A stretch of 64,000 bases of DNA from Cubamyces lactineus (GCA_022376465.1 JACDTU010000003.1:1488001-1552000); one strand, 5' to 3'. Counted from the first letter of the stretch, positions 1 to 11,470 are shown. Made by a program: numbers and translations. Notes: generated by a model from the sequence alone, not told the origin.

Positions 1-1610
1 TGCCTCCGAGGACCCGCCGACCAGCAAAGCCTTGGACGTGAGCATCCGCGAAACAGTCTCAGGTGTAGAGCGTAGCCTGGAGAATATCCAAGAATACATG
101 GATTTCGATCGGGTCTCCCAAGAAATTCAGGCCGCTCAAGCATCTTTAGAGGCAAGTACTTCCAATGTGCTGTTGACCTACCCGTACTGACAGTCACACA
201 GGACCCCTATCTATGGATGGCCAATCCTGGTGCTGCCTCTCGTGCCCAGTCTCGGCTGGCTGAGCTTCAACACCAATTATCGAGTCGCGACCGACTCCAG
301 AAGAATTTCAAACGTCTCAAGGAGCTCCTGGGTACATCGTCTTTCCGAACTTTGCGTATTCGTTCATCTGACCAGCATTATTTCCCACAAGCCGTCGCCG
401 AAGCAGCCGAAGACCTCGACCTTCACGCCGCCGTGTTACTAGAACTCCAAGGACTCCGGCGCAGCGCAGACGAATTTCTCACTACGCTATGGCTGTCTCG
501 ACCTTTGGACCAGAACTCCGCATATATCGATGTCCGGACGGGCTCTGACAGCGCAGCGGCGTGCGATTGGGCGGACAGGCTCGTGCAGATGTACACCAAG
601 TGGGCGCAGTCCAGAAAGTTTGCAGGTGCGTCTTTCGTGATAAGGCCCTGTCACCGGTGACAGGATTGACGTCGCCTGCATACAGTGAAGACCGTCGAGG
701 ACACTCACGAGGATCTGGCCGGCCCCAAGGGTACCACTCTTCTGGTCGAAGGCCGCTACGCGTACGGATACACCCAATACGAGTCTGGCATCCACGCTCT
801 CACCTCTGCGGCTGCATCGGGCGAATTGGGTGCGCGGCCTGCCGCTATCGCAAGCGTGCGCGTATTGCCATACATTGACGAGGACGACGTGACGGCCGGT
901 GTGGAGCTTGATCCTGCAGATCTTGAGATCGCCACCGTCGCCGGTGAGGGAGCGAGTATGTTTCCGGTGTCACAAAGTAAAGCGTGTAGTGTCGCTGAGA
1001 GCCACACAGAAAACGGGAAGACTACGCCAGAGATGGGGAAGGCTGTGCGCGTGGTACATGTCCCCACAGGGCTTACAGTCACCGTAAGCGAATAGTTTGG
1101 ATGCAGGTTCCTGCGCGCCCCTAACAACCCACTGGAGTAGTGCCAGCGTGAGCCTAGTGTACACCAGAATCGGGTTATGGCGTTGTCTCTGCTTAGGTCA
1201 AAGCTCTACGACGCAGAACTACAGAAGAGGTATAATTGCCTCTACAGCCGCCACCGCGCCTCGACCATGATGCTGAACTGCAATACTCATCCTCCTCCAG
1301 AGCTCATTCAGAGTCCAGCGCTCACAGCGCGCTCCAGGGGACCCCACAAGACACTCCGATCCGCATATACGCTCTCGAAGCAGCCCGCGTCGTCAAGGAC
1401 CTCCGGACCGGCTATGAGGTTTCTTCGGATGGCGTGCAGAAGGTGCTCAACGGTGACCTGGACCGGTGCGTCGTTTCCGTTCCAGGGGCTGTTCTCGCAG
1501 CCATTGACAGGTCCCTCGCAGCTTCATGGAGGCTAGCTTGCGAAAGTTCAGGAAGAAACACTGAAAGGTCCGCTATTCCTCGCGCAGCCCGCTCCACTCC
1601 CCCGCTGTAG
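1..1610 (+). CDS. RF2-like organellar release-factor homologue, GGQ-less (5' end outside window)
   Basis: Class I peptide release factor of the RF2 branch, presumably mitochondrial; the N-terminus and any targeting peptide lie before base 1. Inferred exons: <1-151, 202-625, 686-955, 1010-1083, 1141-1229, 1301-1610. Seen: an RF2-type helical N-terminal domain (SLEDPYLWMANP), the segment RTGSDSAAACDWADRLVQMY matching the RF2 GAGGTEAQDWAEMLLRMY region, GRYAYGYTQYESGIHAL, AVRVVHVPTGLTV, a C-terminal ALSLLRSKLYDAELQKR and VVKDLRTGYEV...VLNGDLD. The usual GGQ is absent: the stretch before AVRV reads GEGAKNGKTTPEMGK. The SPF codon-reading motif is replaced by SAAASG. The first intron (152-201) is GC-AG. 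The middle intron could instead start at 944; neither choice yields GGQ. Inference: a ribosome- or RNA-binding protein derived from RF2 without peptide-release activity. Confidence 0.85.
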
Positions 1611-2054
1611 CGTGACGGGGCACAGCGTTATTCTATACGCCAGTTTATGCGTTCTCACAAGGGATATTTGCTCGATGTATCTCACAAAGTTTATAATCGC
1701 CGCTTCCATCCAGGCCGGAACCCACTCCGCGACCGCGCGGGTCGCCCGCTGCCAGTGCGGCACAGAACGTTCTCCGCAGACGAAGAAGGTCAATCTCAGA
1801 TACGATATAGAATAGTTGGTATCATACAATATCATAAAGTCGTCGAGAAACCACGCCCTGCTACCACACCCGAGCCCGCCCAATCTGGTACGTACGCGCG
1901 CCCCCAAAGCAGTAAAACGCTATCCGCTTCGCAAAATCCGAGGTCAGGTCCGCTCATCCCGTCCGCCATCCCGATTCCCACCCGAAGACGCATATGCCGG
2001 AAAGATCGAGGGGCTGGGGGGGGACGACGCGAAACGCAGATCATAGATGAGAGA
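1611..2054. other. intergenic, convergent 3' flanks
   Basis: About 440 bases between the stop of the RF2-like gene and the stop of the minus-strand membrane protein. Short overlapping ORFs here run antisense to one another and show no family resemblance. It most likely holds the two 3' UTRs. Confidence 0.6.
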
Positions 2055-3362
2055 CTACGAAGCCGCCGGCGGAGGGGGCGGGGTATAGTCCGGTGGCAGC
2101 TCGTCCGTCTCCTCCGCCACCGCGGGTATGACCGGGACGATTGGGAGCACAGGTGGAATGTCGCCCTCCCTGAAGCGGATGCCCGAGTCCTGGTGCTGCA
2201 CCGCCTCGACCTCTGGTTCTTCGGGCACCGTAGGCGGGATGGGGTCTTTCCTGTCCAACCCCACGCCCGGTCCGAGCCCTGCGAGGGCACTCGGCCCTGC
2301 GTTGCGCGAGGTGCCTGCGAGGGCGTGCTGCTGTGCAAGCTCGGCTGCGTAGATGCGTCCTGCCACTTGAGACGCGGAGTCGTCCGGCCCGACGGTGGAG
2401 GCTGCGTAGGGCGCGGTGGGAGGAGCGAGGCTGTTGTCGCCACCAGAACGCCATGGGGTCGAGGCCGAGAGGTCGCTCATGTGCGGGGTCGTCGTGGACG
2501 GGTCAGTGTCCGCTTCGCCCTTGTCGACAAGATCCTCGACGAGATCTGCGGGTGGTGCACCATCGGAGTCAGTATCATCGCGGTGCGTTGAGGGTGAGTG
2601 CATAGGCACCATAGTACACACCTCGGCCTCCACGGCGCCGTCCCGAGAGCGATATACGGTGGCGGAAGTAGCGGAAGAACAGGAAGAGGCCAATTCCAAA
2701 TATCAGCGCGACGCCCAGGACGCCTCCTACCACACCGCCCACGATCGGGCCGACATTACTATGAGACGAGCCAGAGCTCGGACTGGCAGTTGCCGAGGCG
2801 GTGCCCGTAGAAGTATCCGTCGTAGAAGTCGTCGCAGAGGCCGTCGCCGTGTACTTTATGTAGTCGAGCAGGTACGGTTCTGCGGCGCTCGCGAGGGTCA
2901 CGTTGATTACCAGAACGTGGTCGCCATCCGAGAGCGTGCCGGAGTCGAAGAAGAGCTGTCCATCTTGCTCGTTAACGAGCGACGCAGGCACGGAGCTCGA
3001 GGAGAACGATCCGGTCTGCGCGCCGTCGATCGTGTAGGACGACGTGACGGTCGCACCGGGATCAGTTGGCGGAGTGAGCGTCCCGTACACTTGTACATTC
3101 GTGCCTGCAGAAGCGCACACAAAGTCATGGGAAAACCAACCGACGTGAACGACCGCTCTATTCCACCCGAGGCTGCAAGCAGGGAATGCGCGGACGTACC
3201 GTGAAAATGGAAGACCGCACCGCCCGTCCCTTCCACCCTCGTCAACGTCTGCGCGAAGATGGCACCGTTGTTCCCCGTCTTGGTAAGCTGCCAGGGCGAA
3301 GGCCCGTACGATTCATAGGTGATGGCGGTCGTGTTCGCGCTGTCGACGTTCACATCAGGCAT
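2055..3362 (-). CDS. single-pass membrane protein with extracellular beta-type domain and DSGIRF/PPxY tail
   Basis: Predicted 378 aa from exons 3200-3362, 2622-3104 and 2055-2545 (minus strand), all in consistent phase. The N-terminal about 180 residues (MPDVNVDSANTTAITYE..., FHFHGTNVQVYGTLTPP, DGQLFFDSGTLSDGDHVLVINV) are the Ser/Thr/Gly-rich beta-sandwich-like extracellular domain common in Agaricomycete one-TM proteins. A Ser/Thr-rich stalk follows, then the membrane span VGGVVGGVLGVALIFGIGLF and a basic stop-transfer RYFRHR. The cytosolic tail is disordered and carries QDSGIRF and near its end ELPPDYTPP. No signal peptide is obvious before the domain, which is usual for this group. The neighbouring minus-strand gene is a diverged paralogue. 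Function unknown; a sensor or wall-anchoring role would be conjecture. Confidence 0.8.
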
Positions 3363-3891
3363 AGCTGCTGCTCTTGCTGGGCCCTGGCCCTCAGCGGGTC
3401 GTTCAACGGTCGAGTGAACGTCTGTGGACGTCGAGGAAGAAAGTCAAGCGATGAGTCTGATATTTGATATGCATTGTCGATGTGCTTGTTGCGGGAACAA
3501 GGCGGCGCTCGTCGAGGTCCATCAACAGATCCAGGACCACCACCTTGCGACTCGCGGTCGCCTGTGAGACATCCACAAGCGCCTACACTGTAACTGGTTC
3601 GTAGGTTCCCACCAGTCGATTACCAGATACACGTCGTTCAGCAACGACATCCGATTCATTCCCTATTAACGATTCGAACACATAACTTTTGTATCATAGT
3701 AGAGAGATTCGTATACTAGAAATCACGCTGTAGCATACATCCGAAAGGTGCCTAAATGCCGTGATCCCGAAGTTACACATGTCGCTTCAACACGCGCGAG
3801 TATCCTGAAGCTGACGCAACAACCTGTGCTCCTCGGCCTTCCACACTCAAAACACTGCATCACCCCCGCGAAGCCCGACCAGAATAATCCC
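3363..3891. other. intergenic between tandem paralogues
   Basis: About 530 bases that should contain the promoter of the downstream minus-strand membrane protein and the 3' UTR of the upstream one. No further coding region or repeat was recognised. Confidence 0.5.
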
Positions 3892-5120
3892 CTACGCCTC
3901 CGAATAGGAGGGTGGCACATCTGCTAACTCCTGCGCCGCAAGGACCTGGCTAGTCGTCGCTGCATTGGAGGACGAGGACGGCTCCCCCGCCGAATTGAAG
4001 CGTATCCCCGAGTCCGCGTGATACGTCGCAGGTTGAGGCACCGACAACAGGCCAGCCTCCGCTGCCTTGCTTCGTGGTTGGTTGGGACTGTCGCGCGGGG
4101 GTGCGACGTTGGTGACGACGTAAAGCGACGGAGGATGTGAAGGGCCGGAAGTCGATGTTCCGGCGCTGTATTCGCTGACGGGAGCCTCAGACGCCCCGAC
4201 GGGCGCATTGTAGGGCAACGGCGCGGCATAGGCCGACGGCGCTGCGCTGTACGCAGACGGTGCCGAGGTTGGAGCCGCACTGTAGCGAGACTGGGCGCCG
4301 AAACCGGGTGTCGATGGCGGGGGAACTTCGTATGGAGTAGGCTTCGCCTCTGTGTTCTACTCGTTAGCGCTATGTAGGATTGTATGACGAGACCGTACCA
4401 ACCTTGATCCAAGAGGTCCCCTGCCTTGGCGGGAGTAGCATAAAAGAATGCTTGGCCGTTGCTCCTGCGCCTGAAGCACAAGAAGTACACGGCGAGACCA
4501 ACGGCCACCAAAAGCGCGACACCTCCAATCACGCCTCCTACAATGGCTCCGACAGGCGCTCCTGAAGATTTCGTGCTCGAAACCGGCACAGATGCAGTGG
4601 GCGCTGGAAGGAAACTCGTGATGATCCGTTGGGATGCAGTGGGCGTAGCGCCACTGATGGGTAGGTATGCGACGAAATCCAGAGCAAACGGATAAGCCTT
4701 CGTAGCATTGAGCACAGTAATTTCCAAGGAGTGCTGGGCGGACGAGAGGTCTTCAACATCGAGGAAGGGGAATTCGAAGTCTCTACTGCCATTGTTGGGA
4801 GCGGTGGTCGTCACCGTGAGCGACTTGTCTATTGCAAACTGCACAGCCGGGGGATTTGCCCCCTCGACAGTAGTCGCGATCCCAAAGACAGCGATAGCTG
4901 AACCTGTTCCAAGGATCAGCGTTCAATGTTGCATCTCGTCGGCTAACATATATGACATACCAGAGAAAGTCAGGCTTGCTTTCGCGCCTGCTATACCGCT
5001 AGTGAGAGTGCCTTCAAATGCCTCGTCACTAGACACCGTCTGAGGAAACCAGAGGTCCAGAGTCTCATAGTTGATTGACTGCAGATTGCTGTCATCCATC
5101 ACATACAAAGACTCAGACAT
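3892..5120 (-). CDS. single-pass membrane protein, paralogue with DSGIRF/PPSY tail
   Basis: Predicted 372 aa from exons 4961-5120, 4403-4903 and 3892-4349 (introns of 57 and 53 nt, GT-AG, phases consistent). It begins MSESLYVMDDSNLQSINYE and has the same layout as its neighbour: an extracellular beta-rich domain (LTFSGSAIAVFGIATTVEG, DFEFPFLDVEDLSSAQHSLEI), a short Ser/Thr stalk, the membrane span VGAIVGGVIGGVALLVAVGL with FRRRSN on the cytosolic side, then a Ser/Pro/Ala-rich tail with six-residue degenerate SAYSAAP-type repeats. The tail holds HADSGIRF and ends ELADVPPSYSEA. Tandem same-strand orientation and shared domain order indicate an old duplication. Function unknown; the PPSY could bind WW domains such as those of Rsp5-type ubiquitin ligases (inference). 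Confidence 0.8.
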
Positions 5121-6185
5121 GGCTGGGACGTCAGACTAGGTGGTAGCGGGAGGTTGTGGGCCAGGAAGAGAAGGAGGGAAATTAGGAGCGTAAGTTGAAG
5201 TAGAGGATGGGTTGACAACCGTGGCGGTTGACCAACACCCGCAGCTTACTTGAGGATCTCTGTAGTCCGAGTTGGGATTTGATATCTCCGGGCGAGCCGA
5301 GGGGCGCAAGGTCTCAATCTTCGGGTGTACAGCTTCAGGCGCACTAACACCCCATGCGCACGCGCCCTGTATCATGCGAAGGGGATGCCTCGATTGCGCG
5401 CAAGTTGTGTTGTCTTATGTGAAGATATCTAGGCTATTCGGGTGCACTGCTAGTGCGCTCAGACTTCAGCCAGAGCTCAGAACGAGTGGATAACTGACTG
5501 ACCTCTTTTGTTACCATCGCTCCGTCATCGGGCTTACCGGGGTCACTGGTAATAGCCGGGTGTTGGCAGTCTGATCAGGTCGTTTCATTCCTTACCAAGG
5601 CCATGGAGATAAGGGCAATCGTGCAGTGAAGACTCAGACGTGAGCTTCTTGTTCGATCCTTGACGGATGGGAACAAAAGCTGTGGTTTGGGATGCTTGGC
5701 GTGAGGCGTTGAACCCATGCCACCGAGCGTAGCGCCCAAAGCGGTGCCTGAGCGGGCGTGTGACTTTCGTGACAGAGCTGTGACTTTTATGGGCGCTTGA
5801 GTTCCAAAAGCGGAACGGTTGACTCGGAGGGGAGGTCGAACAGGCAGAGGTTGGGAGGGACAGGCTTTCATTCAGCCACCAGCACCTCTTCCACGGGTTG
5901 CACAGCGACAACGACGACGACCCATCTCTCTGCGCTCGCCAACCGTCTCAGCGAAGTGTGCAACACAACCGCCTGAAGCTCTTTGTGACCTCTTCTGTCG
6001 TGGCCTTATCGCAAACCAGATCTCACCAAATTAGTCCTCTGTCACGTTCCAGTGCGACTCTGCAAGCTGCAAGACCCAACAAGCCGCACCGTCAGTGTGG
6101 CGCACTGCTTCAAATCCCGGATTCACAAGCTATCCACTCAAGAACGTGTGCCTGGTTTGCGAGACACCAAAGACAAGAACAACAC
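5121..6185. other. divergent intergenic region
   Basis: About 1.06 kb between the minus-strand membrane protein and the plus-strand disordered protein. The frame of the latter stays open upstream to 5898, so the true start could be earlier than 6186, but the extension has no recognisable composition or motif. No repeat or RNA gene was recognised. Confidence 0.5.
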
Positions 6186-7562
6186 ATGAGTGCTGCAACG
6201 AAGTCCATCGATGCCTCTGATGGCATCCTCCAAGCTGAGAGCCCGTCCAACGACAACCCTGTCCCTATCGTGAGTGAAGATATGTGTCTTCGTAGCACGC
6301 GTGCAACGTCCTCAAGTGATGTCCATCTCAAGAGCCGGGAACACACACCACCGCCGGCCGCGTCTCAACACTCTGAGCAGAGAGACGGCGTCGACCAATC
6401 GAACGAGGTGACGCGTCTAGTGGCCACATATGGCATCAAAGTGCGCGACTTCGCGTACGAAAACACACTGCCTCCTGTCACGACTGTCCCCCGCTTCTCT
6501 GTGCAGACACAGCCGAGACCCCGCACGCTCAAGCGCACGCGGGACATGCTCGAGGGCCACGACGATGGTGAAGAGAGCGACGTCGAGGATCCGACCGTCC
6601 ATCGGACATGGTACATCGATTCCAGCGGCACCGGCGTGAGCCGTAGCTCGCGATACCGGAAGCGCACCCAGGCGCTGGCCCGCACCTTGACCGAGCCTGC
6701 AGACGAGGTTCCCCCCTCGCAGGGCTTCAACACTCGCGAGGGCGGCTTTGCCATCCCATACTCTCAGCGCCCAGTCTCGCCTAGGCCGCAGTCACAAGCC
6801 GCACCATGTCCGACCACGCCCCACAGGCCGAACCGCCACGCGCAAACCAGCTCCCTCAGTCCTCTCACCATAGCCGAGAAAGTCTCCTCTTCCCAAGCGA
6901 GCCAACAGGTCGAGTCACAAGAGACGGAGTCGTGGGTCGACACGCCCCTCGTGACGCCCAACGGATCACTACAGTGGCCGACCGTCCAGAACACGAGCGC
7001 CATCCCCGCATCCCAACTCGAGTCCGTCCTACCCCAGCTGCCCGCCGAAGACGATGTCACGCTCTCCCAGCTTGGTTTCTCTCCAGAGCGGTCACAGCTC
7101 GCGCAGCATGTTGCGCCTTCACCAGCAGGCACGCCTTCGCGACGCCCTGTCGACCCCCAATTGCCTCCGCCGACGCAATTCCGCCACCGGACACCATCTC
7201 CAGCTAAATCCCGCCAAAGCTCAGGCTCGCCGTCGCGCAGGAGTCCGCGCCCAAGGGGCTCCGGCGCGCGTCAGGACCAGCCACCTTCCCCACGATACCA
7301 CCTACGCCAGCGCCCACCAGGCGGTGTCAACGCCAACGCGAATACCAATACCAACACCAACGCCAACACCAAGATCACCGCTGCAGGGACTGGTCGGCGA
7401 GCGACGAGCCGTAGTCGGACTGCGCACCAGGGCGCGCGCAAGACGGAGAACACGGCACCCCCCGTGAAGAAGAAGCAGAAGCCGTCCCCACCTGCGGACC
7501 CACCCGGGAGGACGACGCGCTACGGCCTTCGGAAGAACGGGGACGTCGAGGGGGTTAGGTAG
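6186..7562 (+). CDS. unrecognised disordered, probably nuclear protein
   Basis: Single open frame with the first good ATG at 6186 (MSAATKSIDASDG), giving about 458 aa. I do not recognise a catalytic or named domain. The best-looking conserved part is near the N-terminus: LVATYGIKVRDFAYENTLPP, then RTLKRTRDMLEG and a segment with WYIDSSGTGVSRSSRYRKRTQALARTLTEP. The rest is rich in Ser, Pro, Gln, Thr and Arg, includes SPxR/SPR patches, a short Asn-Ala/Asn-Thr tract coded by an AACxCC-type microsatellite (7320-7374), and basic clusters such as KKKQKP close to the C-terminus, which would serve as a nuclear localisation signal. A chromatin- or cell-cycle-linked role is a guess from composition only. 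Confidence 0.6.
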   Translation: MSAATKSIDASDGILQAESPSNDNPVPIVSEDMCLRSTRATSSSDVHLKSREHTPPPAASQHSEQRDGVDQSNEVTRLVATYGIKVRDFAYENTLPPVTTVPRFSVQTQPRPRTLKRTRDMLEGHDDGEESDVEDPTVHRTWYIDSSGTGVSRSSRYRKRTQALARTLTEPADEVPPSQGFNTREGGFAIPYSQRPVSPRPQSQAAPCPTTPHRPNRHAQTSSLSPLTIAEKVSSSQASQQVESQETESWVDTPLVTPNGSLQWPTVQNTSAIPASQLESVLPQLPAEDDVTLSQLGFSPERSQLAQHVAPSPAGTPSRRPVDPQLPPPTQFRHRTPSPAKSRQSSGSPSRRSPRPRGSGARQDQPPSPRYHLRQRPPGGVNANANTNTNTNANTKITAAGTGRRATSRSRTAHQGARKTENTAPPVKKKQKPSPPADPPGRTTRYGLRKNGDVEGVR

Positions 7563-8386
7563 CCTCGCTACCGCTGGCGCCGACATTCTTCCCTATTGCT
7601 ATCAGCACGGCGCCCAGCCGCGACAGGGCACGACGGCCCTGTCTTTCGAGGTTATCCAGCCCGACCTGCCGCGCCGACGATTGAAGATGGGAGGCCCGGG
7701 CGTCGTCTCAGTCGAGATGAACGGGATGGGATGAAGCTCGAGGGCGCAGCCTATATGATCCATACCCACATGCGTGACATACTGTGGGGTGTTCTTGCCA
7801 TCCCGTTTCCCCAGGAGACCGGAGGCCGTTTGTTCGTTCGTTCACTTATCTTATTCCATTGACCGTGTATTCTTTGTGTATCACTCTATTGTCTCGCCAT
7901 CCTCTATACTAGGCCCCCACCGCCTCTTTCCCCCCCCCCCCCCCCCTCCCAGCACTTGCCCACTGACTATCCTCTTCTGCGCGTAGTGAACTGGATATTG
8001 TACCACATTGACACCCCGAGGACACATCGTACTTACACACCCGTTATCCCCCATCCGCAAGCAGCGGCGACTCCATATTATGATCATATGCATGTATCGA
8101 GTATGCAGCCACGGCCTTGATATGACAGAACATGCCGTCTCGTCCCCCGTAGCCTTCCTTCGTGCCACTCCTTGCTTACACATGCGTCATTGGTGCATTC
8201 GAATGTGTGGTATATGATTGATATAGGTGTCATGCATGTATGCTACATTACGAAGTGTGGGACCATACCCATAGTACACCTATCGCCAGTCCATAATTTA
8301 CACGAAGCCCGGACGCTGACATCTACAAACCGAGTTCGGAGAGTGTTGTGACCAGCTCATCTCGCCCAAGAAAATCATACCATCGC
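7563..8386. other. intergenic with poly-C tract
   Basis: About 820 bases between convergent genes. It includes a pure cytosine run near 7931-7946 and pyrimidine-rich flanks, plus likely 3' UTR sequence of both neighbours. No gene is supported. Confidence 0.5.
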
Positions 8387-11074
8387 TCACACCACCCACC
8401 CCTTCTCCACCGCCAACCTCACCAATTCGCACGCACTCTTCGGGCCCGGCACGACCTCCGCCCTCGCGCTACCAGCTTTCGCAGGAGCCTGCGTCTTCCG
8501 CCGCCCCTTGCGCGCCGCCTGTGGGGGCTTGATGGCCGCAGCGAGGCACTGCGCGAGGAGCGCCTCGGTCTCCTTGAGGCACTCGTAGCAGTCGCGCTCG
8601 CTGAATGCCGCTGGGGCAGAGGTCGGCGCGACGCTCTTGCGCGATGCGGGAGGTGCGCGGAGTCGTTTCGAGTGGAGGAGCTTGAGCGCGAGGTAGTGTA
8701 GCCACTGTGCAAATCGGCGACTGTGAGGATCTACTGTCGACGTATAGGCGAGGTAAGGTACTCACCATGATGTTCGTGAGTGGACGGAAGCCTTCCCACT
8801 CGTCATCGTTATGCGTCCGCATCATGCGATACACGTCGAACTGGTAGTCACCTATCCCAGATGTCTATGGTCACAATCCGCTCGTCGCTTCGTGAAGAGC
8901 CACTCGACGTACCTTCACCTTCGAAGACCTCCTCGTCGAACGGCGTCCAGTGAATATGGTGCCCTTCCGCATCGTGCGCGTCCATCCGCGCGAGACCGAG
9001 GTCGATGATCGTCACGAGCACGCCGTGGTCCGGGTCATCCATGGACGTACGCGTTCGCCGACGCCCACTGGTCTTCCCGGGCACGTTCTTCACTAGGATC
9101 TGGCCCCAGTGCAAGTCACGATGCTGCCGAAAGAGCAGAGCAAAGTGAGCATACTATATAGGGGACAAAGGACGTGGATATATGCGCACCTCGAAGCTCA
9201 CGAGCTCCTCCGCATCTGCGAGGGTGCGTGCGACTTGCCAAAAGACGCTGCATGCCTGGCGCCAACCAGTCTTGGTCGGCGTGCTGAAAGTATACGCCTC
9301 CAAGTCGGGGCCGCCATTCGGCAAGACGATGATCGCATACAGCTGCGAGACTCCGAAGGTATCTATACCAGCGCGAGTCAGATGAATCATTCCACTGGCA
9401 GTAGGGAGAGACAATCATACCTGGTCGAACACCCTCGCTGCCCTTGCGCTCATCATACTCGTCCCAGAGATCCAACAGCAGCGAAGGATACTTGCCGCGT
9501 ACGACGTACGTCCTCAGCAGCTCAACAAAGCCCGTACAAGACGCCCCCATGGCGCGCGTGACGATGATTTCCTTCAACACGTCTTTCGCGTCGCTTGGCG
9601 CAGGACCGTCCAGTTCCGCGTCGTGATCTACTGCGTTCTCCGCCCGCTCCTCGTTGCGCAAGGGAACAATCTTCAGGACGACACCTCCGATCCCAAAGAC
9701 CTCCGAGAAGCTCGCCTCGCCGATCTTCTGGAAACGAGGTGGGCCAGCACCAGCGCCGCCGACAACGGAGGTGTCCCGAACGATGGGGTCGAACGGGAAC
9801 ATCTCGATGAATGCGGAAAACTCGTGCGGGCTCGTCTGCGAGCACTCTTCCAACAAAGGCCGCACGTATGCAGGTGGCGGTGGGACGGCCTCCTCAAGCT
9901 GCTGCACCTCTGCGAGTGCGCCGGGAGATAGCGCGAGCTGGGCGAAGTCGAAGGTGATATCGAAGTCCGCGGGCGTAGTTGGGGAAGGTGGAGAAGGAGG
10001 TGCAGGGAATATTGCGCGGCCTAGCCGGGCGCGGATGGGTGTAAGTCTACGCGGTTTGGAGCGGCTCGGGCCTGCTTCTTCGAGTTGAGGCAGAGACATG
10101 AAGGCAGCGAGCGGCTGTTGACGCACAGGCTGATAAGGAATGGTGTGGGTCCTCGACAAAGGGACCTGCGCTGCCGTGGACGGTTGTGCAGCCTTCCCGG
10201 ACAAGCGTGGTGGGCGGGTCTCTGCCAATGGTGTAGTGAGGGGCGATGAAGGGGGCGAAAGCGAAGGCGAAGGTGAGGGCGACATGATAATGTTTGCGCG
10301 TGCGCGCTGGGGACCTCGCTTCCTACGAGGTATGGGGGTTTCGCTGAAGGAAGCATCGCCTGCAGGAGATGGCTCTGAAGGTAGCTCGAAGTCGCTATCC
10401 GAGTCGTCATCGTCTGAGACGACAATGGGGGCCGCCTTGCGCCCGCGAATATTCCGTTTCGGTCTAGCGATCGGAGAATCCTGTTCAGAATCCGAGCTAA
10501 GTACAATGGGTGAGTTGTGCTTCACGGCCCTCGCGCGGCTGAGGGCCTTGGTCTTGGGTTTCGCAGGAGAGGGCACAGCGAGGACATTGGCGGGGACGTC
10601 TGAGCGGGAAATACGCCGCTCTTGGCTGACACGCCGACCTTGCGCGTCAAGGACGACGATATCGACATCTACAACCGGTGAAGTTGGGATCAACGGGGAG
10701 GGTTTCACAGTCGTCTGCCGGCGTTTGGTACGGAGCTGAGGGGGGATTGCAGGAGAGCCAGGAGCGTTAGGTACGATAGAGCCAAGCGGAGGACGCCTGG
10801 GTTTAGAAAGGTCCGCGCCACCTAGCTTGAGAATCTTGGGGGATTTCTTCCCCTTCTTTGCCCTCTGCGAGGACTTCTGTACAACAGATGCCTTGAGCGA
10901 GATGGGCGAGTTCTCTACCGTCTTGTGAGAGATGGGCAAATCATTCTCGCGCCTCAAGTCCGTATCATCCACAACCTTTACCGGCTTGCGGCGGTCTATG
11001 TCGTCGGAGACATTGACGATGCGGTGCCCGCGGCGACCGTATGCGAAGACCTGTTTGGTGCGAGTGCCCAGCAT
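8387..11074 (-). CDS. haspin-type histone H3 Thr3 kinase
   Basis: Predicted 813 aa from exons 9421-11074, 9190-9362, 8913-9123, 8766-8851 and 8387-8704. Haspin phosphorylates histone H3 Thr3 at mitotic centromeres and so recruits the chromosomal passenger complex (family knowledge). The N-terminal about 440 residues are disordered, basic and Ser/Pro-rich. The kinase domain starts at FQKIGEASFSEVFGIGGVVLKIV (glycine loop and lysine), followed by DVLKEIIVTRAM, GKYPSLLLDLWDEYDERKGSEGVRP, YAIIVLPNGGPDLEAY, the catalytic loop rebuilt over an intron as SFEHRDLHWGQILVKN, and IDLGLARMD in the DFG position, then HWTPFDEEVFEGEGDYQFDVYRMM and the WLHYLALKLL haspin tail. All splice phases fit. It is divergent from the PSF2 gene. 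Confidence 0.93.
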
Positions 11075-11470
11075 GCCGGATATACTGTATACCAGAACGA
11101 GCAGGCAAAGAGCGATGCCTGCCGAGAGATAGTAGTCCTGGAGTGGTAGAATGGCGAGTGATTGTATGCGCAGTGCCTAGCAGGGGGATACCCAGAGCGC
11201 GAGAGGCGAACGAGAGCAGCCCTTGGGCGAACTGGAACGGCGAGGTCAGAGGAGAGAGCGTGCAGATCTCCGATCTAGAAATCAAACCGTGGCAAAACGC
11301 GACACGCGTCATCTCACGTGATCGCGACTTATACACTCAAAGCATCCGACACGCCGGGGCGAGCTTCAAGCTGTCTTCCGCCTTGTCTTCCTTGATTCTG
11401 CTGCAGTTCGATCACTATCGCTTGTACATACTCCCTCCGCCTGGACGCATACGACCTGTGAAAACCTGCC
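11075..11470. promoter_or_regulatory. divergent haspin/PSF2 promoter with MluI cell-cycle box
   Basis: A 396-bp region separates the start codons of the haspin gene (minus) and the GINS subunit gene (plus). It contains a perfect ACGCGT at 11304-11309 just after AAAACGCG, and a CACGTG E-box at 11315-11320. ACGCGT is the MBF target that drives G1/S genes in fungi, which fits both products. The assignment as the control element is inference. Confidence 0.55.

Noticed and set aside
1647..2591. 314-codon plus-strand ORF
   Set aside because: Overlaps the minus-strand membrane protein, arginine-rich nonsense composition, no motif.
7931..7946. poly-C run as a mobile-element tail
   Set aside because: No flanking direct repeat was found; it looks like a simple homopolymer.
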